Positions 50,766 through 57,869 of a stretch of DNA of 64,000 nucleotides are shown piece by piece; within the stretch, counting starts at the first letter, position 1, and each line of letters opens with the position of its first letter. Location of the stretch: positions 372,001 through 436,000 of the forward strand of contig CAVVVG010000006.1 in assembly GCA_963751615.1 (NCBI GenBank). Direction: 5' to 3'. Source of the stretch: Palsa-892 sp963751615. Its GTDB lineage: Bacteria; Pseudomonadota; Alphaproteobacteria; Rhizobiales; Xanthobacteraceae. The notes beneath the pieces were generated by a model, which was not told the origin of the DNA, did no database searches, and saw only the letters and a program-made list of their open reading frames with translations. The position numbers and the translations under genes were made by a program.

Positions 50766-51098
50766 ATGATGCGACCGATATTTTTCGCCGTGCTTGCGCT
50801 TCCTTTGCTCATTCCAGCGACGAAAGCCGATGCACAGCAAAAGCTGAGAAAAAATGAAACCTATTGCCTTCAATCTAGTGAAGGCGGTGGGCATGGCGGC
50901 GGCGGCATGTCATTGCAATGCCGATATGAAACCCTGGCACAATGCAACGCGTCGAAAAGCAGCCCACGCGACTGATGTATGCTGAATCCCGTGATCGGGT
51001 TCAGCGAAAGAGGCTATGACCGCAGGGAAAAAAACTATGACCGCAAACAAAAAGGCTATGACCGCAGAAAAGATGACTATGAAGATGATGATGATTGA
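50766..51098 (+). pseudogene. DUF3551-like copy 5 with in-frame TGA and YDR-repeat tail
   Basis: The frame is intact to QCNASKSSPRD, then TGA stands where the other copies have the Trp of GDWC. In the same frame follow CMLNPVIGFSERGYDRREKN, YDRKQKGYDRR and an acidic end YEDDDD-stop. The tail repeats a seven- to eight-residue YDR unit not present in the other copies. A truncated 69-residue product remains possible. Confidence 0.7.
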
Positions 51099-51191
51099 TT
51101 GAGTGAGGCCAGGGTTTTTATGTTGGACGAACTCAACACACGCAAATCACCGCGCAGCAGGAACAGCGATCGGACGATTTTCTAATAAACT

Positions 51192-51245
51192 GGAATCGAC
51201 TATCGCTTCAACTGGGGCAAGGCTCCGGTCAGCGCGAGATACTAA
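51192..51245 (+). pseudogene. Last 17 codons of a porin gene
   Basis: GIDYRFNWGKAPVSARY-stop matches the end of the Omp25/31 protein at 8923 (GLNYRFGDMGKAPVVAKY). A terminator follows at 51268, as behind the complete gene. Confidence 0.7.
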
Positions 51246-51267
51246 TCGGTTCTTCGTCTCTTAAGTA

Positions 51268-51300
51268 CAAAGCCCGACCGTATCACGGCCGGGCTTTTTC
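51268..51300 (+). terminator. Intrinsic terminator
   Basis: AAAGCCCGACCGTATCACGG-CCGGGCTTTTTC. It now has only the porin remnant upstream on the plus strand; in reverse it may serve the gene at 51318 poorly. Confidence 0.75.
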
Positions 51301-51317
51301 TTTGCTATGCTTTGCTC

Positions 51318-51590
51318 TTACCAACCTCTGTAAGGTCTGCCACGATAACTGTAGCACACCTCACTTTCGTGGAAACCACCGTAGCGATCAAAAATACCAC
51401 ACACTAAACGCCCGCTACTTTTGCGGATACATGTGCATCTATCATAAATAGGATTTAACTGAACCGGCACGATATCGGTCCCGGCATTTACAGCAAACGC
51501 GCCACCAACCAGCGCGGCATTGCTTGGATTCTGAGCCAGCACCGTAAAGGCCAGGCTAACCGCTCCAGCAAAAGCTAACTTTCTCAGCAT
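51318..51590 (-). CDS. Secreted hypothetical protein with four cysteines
   Basis: 90 residues from MLRKLAFAGAVSLAFTVLAQ (signal). Mature part: YDRCTCIRKSSGRLVCGIFD and SEVCYSYRGRPYRGW. Four Cys and a Tyr/Arg-rich end. GGAGTG lies upstream. Confidence 0.7.
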   Translation of the reverse strand: MLRKLAFAGAVSLAFTVLAQNPSNAALVGGAFAVNAGTDIVPVQLNPIYDRCTCIRKSSGRLVCGIFDRYGGFHESEVCYSYRGRPYRGW

Positions 51591-52020
51591 TGGGCACTCC
51601 ATTGGTTATCTCGAAACGTAACGTCTTCGTAACGTAATAGTTCCTAGGTCGCCAACAGTTTACGCCGGCTAGATGAACCAACCGTGAGGCAAACATTTAG
51701 TTGCCATTCATGTCAGTGAGCGGAGGAGCGTGATTAGTGTGGCTTTTGGTTGCCTCATTCGCGAGGAAACAGGCTGCGACCGCTTTGGGTCAAAAGCGGA
51801 AATCACCTAGCTCGATTGAAAGGCTGAACTCGTAGCCGCAAGGGGCAATTCCTCGATGGTTCGCATCGCGCCAAGAAGGAACGCCGGGTCCACGCGGGTC
51901 CATTCCGTTCTTGAACCTAGGGACCTTTCTGCGAGCAGAACAGAAATGGTCAAAGCACAAATGCAGCGACTGCGACGGCCTAAATCTCACAATATTTTTT
52001 CGGCAGATGATCCCAGGACG

Positions 52021-52050
52021 CAATGTCCGGCTCATTAGAGCCGGACATTG
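52021..52050. repeat. Perfect GTCCGG palindrome
   Basis: CAATGTCCGGCTC-ATTA-GAGCCGGACATTG: 13 bp perfect stem, the cleanest member of the palindrome set. From 51603 to 52020 only a degenerate unit at 51779 is seen. Confidence 0.85.
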
Positions 52051-52075
52051 TGATCAGCCAAAAACCTCACACCAA

Positions 52076-52417
52076 TTAGTACGGGCAGACAAATTTCGGA
52101 CGACTCCAGCCAACCTGATTGCCCCACTGATCAAAGATTGGACGCCGCGCCCAATAACCACCCGGGCAACCAATCGGCTGCGGACCGTAATAGTCTGAAT
52201 AGGCGACATAGCCGGGTGCAGGTGCATAACCATAATAGGCGTAGCCCGGAGGTGGCCCTGCGATGGCGCGGCCAATAACGGCAGCACCGACAACGGCACC
52301 GGCACCTATTGCGGCTCCACATCCCCAGCCGCAGCCCGCATCCGCTGGGCTCGAATTACTGGTGGTACCGACGGCCAATACCGAAGCTGCCGCAAGCGCG
52401 AAAAGAGTCTTTTTCAT
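52076..52417 (-). CDS. Secreted Gly/Tyr-rich protein
   Basis: 113 residues from MKKTLFALAAASVLAVGTTS (signal). A Gly-rich helix (GAAIGAGAVVGAAVIGRAIA) follows CGWGCG, then PPPGYAYYGYAPAPGYVAYS and a C-terminal block QWGNQVGWSRPKFVCPY. GGAG is near the start. Presumed envelope protein. Confidence 0.75.
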   Translation of the reverse strand: MKKTLFALAAASVLAVGTTSNSSPADAGCGWGCGAAIGAGAVVGAAVIGRAIAGPPPGYAYYGYAPAPGYVAYSDYYGPQPIGCPGGYWARRPIFDQWGNQVGWSRPKFVCPY

Positions 52418-52638
52418 TGAAATTTCTCCTAGAAGGGTTCCTCGATGCGGTTCAAGCGGCCGCCGAGAGTTCGATTCTTGCAGAGGAAAACAGAAGTTCT
52501 ACACTCCGACCGAAATTAAGCGACTCCCGATACCGCTGCTTTGTCGTCTCATTAGAAAATGCCGCGGTTACTACATCGTTAATTGGATTTTTAATCCGAA
52601 TACGGGGACTATAGGCGCGGCCCGGGCAAATCCCCCGT

Positions 52639-52713
52639 TCCCCCATAGCTCAGCGATAGAGCAGTCGACTGTTAATCGAATGGTCGCCACTTCAAACCTT
52701 GCGCGGGGAGCTA
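52639..52713 (+). pseudogene. tRNA-Asn(GTT) pseudogene
   Basis: TCCCCCATAGCTCAGCGATA continues as GAGCAGTCGACTGTTAATCG. The D arm, anticodon stem and GTT anticodon are normal for tRNA-Asn; the T arm (GCCAC/CTTGC) and the inner acceptor pairs are mismatched, and the end is CTA instead of CCA. The 5' two thirds are well kept and the 3' third is degraded. Confidence 0.65.
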
Positions 52714-52946
52714 AGCCTGAACAAGGACTTAAGGGAAATTCCGCAATCGACGAAAACCTCTAAAAAATCAGATTTGGCAACGCCCCTGCCAACAATCTAC
52801 AAGTTTCGTACTCTCTATATAACAAGGCTTTTGGAGGCCTCACTGCCACCTACGTGCGTTATTCCCAATCGCGATCGAGTCAGCATCAACATTACTATTC
52901 GCGTCGCGGCAAAGGCTGAAAAGTCGCAAGCTTGTTTGTCACGTCA

Positions 52947-53909
52947 TCAAAGTGGGCGAGGTTGGGATTGCGAGCGAACTTTTATTATAGCTGTCGTTCT
53001 TTTGTCGTCATTGCAGTACGCCTCATCAATCATTTCCCCAAATCTACACCCAGCCAAGAACGACTGTTTGCTTTTTTTGCTTTCAGGTGCGGTCTCTACG
53101 CCGGTTAGAATGGGGTCAACTTGATCTAAGTACGCAAGAATAGTGGTTACGATGGAAATCGTTGAGGTTGATCGGCTTAGCTGATCCGAAATTTTCTTTT
53201 TGGTTTCATCAATAGCATCCATTCTTTTTTTAATATCGACTATATCCAAATTCCCATAAATAATTTGATCGTACATTAGACCTAGGACTTCAGATTGATT
53301 GTTGAGTATTGGGTTCACTTGGTCATCTATGATGTCAGCTATATATTCGGCTTTGTCATCTTCGTGCTCAATAATAGCCTTAAACTTCATCTCTTGAAAC
53401 CGTATATGAAGCATCATTGTCTCTTTAACGTATTCATAAAACATATTGATCTCGTTCTCTTTGAGCCTGTCAAATTTAAAAAGTTTAAAACCTATTTCTG
53501 ACAAACAAGCCGCTGAAATGGCTGCCAGCCAAAAACGTAGATGCAAGAGTAGCTGCCAATGATGTTTTTCAATTCTCGAAAAAGAGATGTTGGCTTTGAC
53601 TATATGCGACCAACTTTCAATAAGCCTTGCTTCCTTGGCAGCGTGGGATAGTGCTATCCATTCTTGTTCCTGAAGAATAATTTCGATTGTGTGTGCCCTT
53701 TGTTCGTCCCATGTTTTTGATGACGCAATTCTATCTAGTTGCTGGCAAAAAACTTTGCGCCACCGATCCAAAAAAGAAGATCCTGTCTTGCTAATCCATG
53801 TAACAAGAACCTCGTTATAGCCATCGGGCAACAGCGGTTTCCGAATGCTCTTCGCGGCCTTAGCGTGCAATTCTTCGGCGGTGAATGGCTTGCGGCTTTT
53901 GAACCACAT
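52947..53909 (-). CDS. 320-residue low-GC hypothetical protein
   Basis: MWFKSRKPFTAEELHAKAAK starts a helical protein with one hydrophobic region (RFWLAAISAACLSEIGFKLF) and a long coiled-coil-like region (DIVDIKKRMDAIDETKKKIS). Base composition is clearly AT-richer than the rest of the window, so recent transfer is likely. The C-terminal 40 codons overlap a decayed gene start on the other strand (see 55161). The function is unknown. Confidence 0.65.
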   Translation of the reverse strand: MWFKSRKPFTAEELHAKAAKSIRKPLLPDGYNEVLVTWISKTGSSFLDRWRKVFCQQLDRIASSKTWDEQRAHTIEIILQEQEWIALSHAAKEARLIESWSHIVKANISFSRIEKHHWQLLLHLRFWLAAISAACLSEIGFKLFKFDRLKENEINMFYEYVKETMMLHIRFQEMKFKAIIEHEDDKAEYIADIIDDQVNPILNNQSEVLGLMYDQIIYGNLDIVDIKKRMDAIDETKKKISDQLSRSTSTISIVTTILAYLDQVDPILTGVETAPESKKSKQSFLAGCRFGEMIDEAYCNDDKRTTAIIKVRSQSQPRPL

Positions 53910-54072
53910 GGCAGAGCAAACTCCTCAGTCGAAATCGCGCGGAGTGCATCCCAATTTGGCAGTGAAAATAATGGTGCGATCGTGACCAGGCAGGCCCAAA
54001 AAGCCGCCTAAGCTGTGGCGCTAACGTGGCTGCCCTCGGTGGCGCCAGCAAATCTTAGTTAGGCGGTTCTGC

Positions 54073-54345
54073 ATGAATCTCGCGCTCTGAAAACCTGGCC
54101 CGATAAAGACAACGACTATGGTGTGATACTCGACGGCAAAGACATTGCGCGAGCCTACGTCCTCAAGGACGGTGCTCAGACCGATTAATGGTCATGGTCG
54201 GTTTATGACTTCGGGCCGCAGCAGGACGGAAACATGTGTGGAACAGTCGAGACGTTAGACGACGGAAAGCGCGATTTACGTTCTTCGACTGAGCGATTGA
54301 TTGCGGAAAGAGGAAAGCCCGATCTTCGGCCTGCGTGGAAGCAAT
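54073..54345 (+). pseudogene. Decayed KTWPD-family gene, copy 1
   Basis: MNLALxKTWPDKDNDYGVIL, DGKDIARAYVLKDG, then an in-frame TAA, WSWSVYDFGPQQDGN and ETLDDGKRD...TERLIAERGKPD. Frame changes occur after LALK and in the middle. Confidence 0.65.
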
Positions 54346-54563
54346 TAGATCACGTAAAGTGACACATCAGCAACGATTAGCTTTCCGCCAAATTTCTCCT
54401 GAAATGACTTAGCCAATCCGGGGTCAGCGAAGCACCACCTAAAATCGTCGTTTTCCCTTTTAATGCGATAGTCCACCGTTGAGCAAAACTTATCTGCGTC
54501 GGAAATTTTCTCGGCCAACGCTTTTGGCAGCAACGCTACGTGAAACGGAAAATCGTGGTCCAT
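54345..54563 (-). CDS. 72-residue hypothetical protein
   Basis: MDHDFPFHVALLPKALAEKI, CSTVDYRIKRENDDFRWCFA and FQEKFGGKLIVADV. It overlaps the end of the KTWPD remnant on the other strand by one base. It is not recognised. Confidence 0.5.
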   Translation of the reverse strand: MDHDFPFHVALLPKALAEKISDADKFCSTVDYRIKRENDDFRWCFADPGLAKSFQEKFGGKLIVADVSLYVI

Positions 54564-54712
54564 ATTCGTTCACCCTTGCAGGATGTAGAACAAATACGAG
54601 GATCGAATCGCTACATCGAAATTAGATTTCAATTCTTAAAAAATCATGACCAGATAAATTGGCATGCTGGTACTCAATACGCCCGCTCCAATTTGGTGCG
54701 AACGCGTAATCC

Positions 54713-54870
54713 CTATCCAGCTTCGAGAGTCCAATTCGTACGGTGATCCGAGCGGCTATTTGTTGCAGCTACAGCAACATAGCGCTCGTTGATGTCGGCG
54801 AAAGCACCGCTCCCGGTAACATACAGAAGCGACCGATCCCAAGCATAACCAATACGGCCACAAACTGACG
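54713..54870 (-). pseudogene. Internal fragment of an Omp25/31 porin gene
   Basis: RIGYAWDRSLLYVTGSGAFA, DINERYV and TNSRSDHRTNWTLEAG match the GRVGYAWD...LYVTGGGAFAD and W-T-x-GAG blocks of this barrel family. Both ends are missing. Confidence 0.7.
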
Positions 54871-55160
54871 CTTCCCACGGCGTACGCGACCGAAGGTGGT
54901 CTGCAATGCCCAAGTAGTTCCGCCTTTCCTTGATGCTTGTACCCTCGAAGTCGTCCTCAGTACCAAACAGTCCGGGCCGCACTTGGCCTTACGTTCGGTT
55001 TTTAGATTTCTCTCTATGATCATTCGATACTCGGCCTCGCGGATTGGCTAATTCGTGAACCGACACGCGCTGCCTTTTGGACTATTATTGGGGCATGGAT
55101 CGTGGGCGAGGCCGCTTACGCTTGGCGGACACTCTCGCGCTAACAAAATGGTAGGCGACA

Positions 55161-55775
55161 ATGGCACAACTAGAAAACACCCTTAAAAAAACTAGTCGCA
55201 CGCTTGTCAGTAGCTCAACCGACGTGAGCATGGGCTTGGGGTTGTGGACGAAATTTCTAATAGCTGTTGTTGTTTTTTCATCGCTGCAATGTGTCACTTC
55301 GGCGAACGCAGCAGACGAGTCTATTGTCGCGCTGGATAGCCGATTGACCCGCGATTATGCGAAAGGGGTTTGCTCGCACGCGGCGGAGTTTTTCAGAATT
55401 CAACATAGTCAAATAGCCCAAGTTGGCTGTGCCGCTGTTCCTGCGTGTCCAGAAACAAAACTTATTTTCGATGCTTGCACTATCGATCCAGTTGTCGGCG
55501 AAACGAACTTCGAGGACAGTTTAACAACTCGATTTTCTAGTGATCCAAAGTGCAGGGGTATTCAGTTTCTTAAATTCGAGAGCCCGAATAGCGTTCACGA
55601 TATTGCGGTAAGCAATGCGCCCTTTAAGTTGATTATTGAATATACACCCGGCGCTCAAAAGCAGTCATGGTCGCTACAAACAAAAGAGAAGCAAACTTTC
55701 TTAAAGGGTGACGGTAACCCTCAGGTCATCGCAACATCCGTATGTTCCATTCTGAATGCAAACAAAAGAAATTAA
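55161..55775 (+). CDS. Exported hypothetical protein with Cys pairs
   Basis: 204 residues from MAQLENTLKKTSRTLVSSST, or 181 from the internal MGLGLWTKFLIAVVVFSSLQ, which is a better signal peptide. Mature part: GVCSHAAEFFRIQHSQIAQV, ACPETKLIFDACTIDP and KCRGIQFLKFES. A decayed homologue of its signal region (FIIAVVLLSSLQYASS) is on the plus strand near 52975-53030. Confidence 0.65.
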   Translation: MAQLENTLKKTSRTLVSSSTDVSMGLGLWTKFLIAVVVFSSLQCVTSANAADESIVALDSRLTRDYAKGVCSHAAEFFRIQHSQIAQVGCAAVPACPETKLIFDACTIDPVVGETNFEDSLTTRFSSDPKCRGIQFLKFESPNSVHDIAVSNAPFKLIIEYTPGAQKQSWSLQTKEKQTFLKGDGNPQVIATSVCSILNANKRN

Positions 55776-55831
55776 TTTGAACACAGCATGAAACTCGATT
55801 GATTCAACAAGCGCGCCACCAAATAATCATG

Positions 55832-56026
55832 TCACTTTCCGGAAAGCACATAACGAATTGCGCGACCTGTTAGCCAGATTAAAATGGCTCCGCCGATAAA
55901 GACTGGAATATCGTTCCACGGCTCCAGCCTCTCACGCGTAAAAACCCCGAACAAACCTAAAATCAGCCAAAAGATAGCGATGGCGCACGCCGCCCAATAT
56001 AGAACCTGTCCCAACCGTGCAAACAT
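55832..56026 (-). CDS. 64-residue two-span membrane protein, GQVLxW family
   Basis: MFARLGQVLYWAACAIAIFW, helix 2 GGAILIWLTGRAIRYVLSGK. Same family as 33462. Confidence 0.7.
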   Translation of the reverse strand: MFARLGQVLYWAACAIAIFWLILGLFGVFTRERLEPWNDIPVFIGGAILIWLTGRAIRYVLSGK

Positions 56027-56121
56027 TACCTAGCTCTTTGTAGCCTGCTGCTGCGCAAATATGATTGCCAAATATTCGTGATGGACTGCCAAGTTATTCG
56101 CCAGCGCTATTTGCTGCGGCG

Positions 56122-56409
56122 TTAATCATGGAACTCGATGCCATGTGATCTCAGGTAATCAAATTTTTTGCTGCGTAGTCTGTAGTAGTCGATAATGGGA
56201 TCCGGTGTTCCGAGATAAAGCGTTTCTGCTCTGTCAAAGTGTTTCATCGTAGCATCTGCGCCAGTCGCGATAGCTTCTTTCACTAGCGCCTCCTGTATCG
56301 TCGAATGCAGCGCCTTAAAAATTCGGCCGCGAGCCTTAAAGGCAGTTGTCAACTCTCGTTGCGCTTTTTTCGTTTCTATAAATCTCTTTATAAATTCGAA
56401 CATATTCAT
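56122..56409 (-). CDS. 95-residue hypothetical protein
   Basis: MNMFEFIKRFIETKKAQREL, helical and basic, then IIDYYRLRSKKFDYLRSHGI. No signal peptide. It is not recognised. Confidence 0.55.
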   Translation of the reverse strand: MNMFEFIKRFIETKKAQRELTTAFKARGRIFKALHSTIQEALVKEAIATGADATMKHFDRAETLYLGTPDPIIDYYRLRSKKFDYLRSHGIEFHD

Positions 56410-56455
56410 GCCCACGTCTAGCAATTATGGATGTCCAGCGGATCACGTGATTTGG

Positions 56456-56700
56456 TTACGTCTTCAGGCGCTGGCGCACGATATCAATATGATTTCGTAA
56501 TATGTATAGCATGCTCGCGTAGACAACCGATATCCTCAGATGGTTTGCCTGCCCCTCGAGATCATCAAGCTGCGCGACCATCGCACTCATGTCACGCCCG
56601 GTTCGGCGGGCGTCTATTATCTCATCCTCCAGAAATCTCAGTTCTCCGTATATGCGCGCTAACTTCGATCGCATCAGCCAGTCGTACAGGGGTGGCACTC
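56456..56700 (-). pseudogene. C-terminal fragment of a TAXI-type TRAP substrate-binding gene
   Basis: PPLYDWLMRSKLARIYGELR, FLEDEI, DDLEGQANHLRIS and YILRNHIDIVRQRL match the C-terminal extension of TAXI-family TRAP binding proteins (PxYxW...YRELRxLE...VRQRL). The binding domain is absent upstream. Confidence 0.65.
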
Positions 56701-56894
56701 AGGAAATTGCGGCTGACGACGGTATACGGCAAGCCTATCTCGGGATGTAATCAACCGATTCGGCAACGTTGAAACAGTTTTCGAGAGCATGCGATGGGTT
56801 TTTCATTGTTGAACATAATTTCCTCTCATGCAGTCGCGGCGCGACAGGCTCATAAAAAAATAAAAAATGAGCGATATCGACACTGCCGACTGAA

Positions 56895-56935
56895 TAAAAA
56901 GCCCCGGCAACCATCATAAGGCGGCCGGGGCAGAA
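56895..56935. terminator. Terminator-like stem
   Basis: AAAAGCCCCGGCAACC...GGCGGCCGGGGC. It lies between two minus-strand genes. Confidence 0.45.
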
Positions 56936-56974
56936 TTGAGCCAGTGAAGGAGGAATAACTGGCTCTGAGACTCA

Positions 56975-57100
56975 TTATTCTATGAGGATCGAGAGGGCGA
57001 TGAGGACCAACATCGCTGTCACTATCAACGCGAACAGCATCGCGTCTAATATGGAAGGATTCGTCAGTTTATATTTGTGAGGATTGGCGCGCGCTACCAT
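56975..57100 (-). CDS. 41-residue single-span membrane protein, PSILDAML family
   Basis: AGGAGGTGCCCA-ATG is a strong site. MVARANPHKYKLTNPSILDA then a helix ending LSILIE. Homologous to 42909-43022. Confidence 0.75.
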   Translation of the reverse strand: MVARANPHKYKLTNPSILDAMLFALIVTAMLVLIALSILIE

Positions 57101-57239
57101 TGGGCACCTCCTAAGCCACCCCAATTTTCAACTTTAGTCTAATTTTGAGTGGTGGGAATGAGACAAAACGGCTCACCCCAAATCACGTTTGCCACAATTG
57201 AACTGATGCGCTACCGGCTCCGAAATTAAAAAAATCAAA

Positions 57240-57490
57240 CGTCAAATTCGCACTCCGCAATATTTGGCCCAATAAAGACAATGACTGTGTTGTCATCCTC
57301 GACGGGAAAGACGTTGCCCAAACTTACGTCCGCAGAACGGCGCTAATGGTCAGTCTATAGCTTCGACGCGCAGGACCGAAAGATGCATGCAACAATCGAG
57401 ACACTCAACGACGTAGCTTCGCGCTTCGATCGAGTGGCTGATTGACGAAGGAAGAAAGCCGGACCCTCGCCTCGATTGGATAAACGCGCT
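57240..57490 (+). pseudogene. Decayed KTWPD-family gene, copy 2
   Basis: VKFALRNIWPNKDNDCVVIL, DGKDVAQTYVR, then frame changes, YSFDAQDRKMHATIETLND and WLIDEGRKPDPRLDW. More closely related to the remnant at 54073 than to the intact gene at 19297. Confidence 0.65.
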
Positions 57491-57541
57491 TGCGGCTAAA
57501 AAATATAATACCCACCGCACGAGTTCGCCGTTTCCTAGCCT

Positions 57542-57727
57542 TCATCCAGCAGCGAGTTTCTTCACGGTCGCCAGCGTATTTTCAGACACAGTGACCTTAT
57601 CGCCGCTGCCTAAATGAATTTCGGTCACATTCTCATTGTCCGGATCGCTGCGCATATAAGCGACTTCATCAGGATTGATCCAGACTGTACCGCCCCTAAG
57701 TTCTTTAAATTCAAAAAAATTCTTCAT
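57542..57727 (-). CDS. FlbD-like small protein
   Basis: 61 residues: MKNFFEFKELRGGTVWINPD, EVAYMRSDPDNENVTEIHLG and DKVTVSENTLATVKKL. The beta pattern (xxLNPDxIxxI...T-x-I-x-L-x-x-G-x-x-V-x-V-x-E) is that of the FlbD/flagellar family domain, which occurs widely outside flagellar loci. GGGAGG lies five bases before the ATG. Confidence 0.75.
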   Translation of the reverse strand: MKNFFEFKELRGGTVWINPDEVAYMRSDPDNENVTEIHLGSGDKVTVSENTLATVKKLAAG

Positions 57728-57869
57728 GTTTCCCTCCTAGCTCCTTGGTCGAAACTTGCCTTTTTCAGAGCTGAGTCAATAAGCGGCTAGCGTAAGCTCA
57801 TTTTAGACGGTTGCCGCGCATTGCTTGCATTAAGTAGCCGCAAACCGTTCAGTACGACGAACAACGGCC

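Noticed and set aside
50940..50990. TGA-TGT in the DUF3551-like copy as a selenocysteine codon
   Set aside because: All relatives have TGG (Trp) at this place, and no SECIS-like structure was apparent; a nonsense mutation explains it.
2673..52050. Palindrome arrays as CRISPR
   Set aside because: Units are palindromic, occur singly or in pairs, have no constant spacers, and no cas gene is present.
54713..55023. Two overlapping minus-strand frames (89 and 84 residues) as genes
   Set aside because: Only an internal porin block is readable, in one frame; the rest is noise, so it is recorded as a pseudogene fragment.
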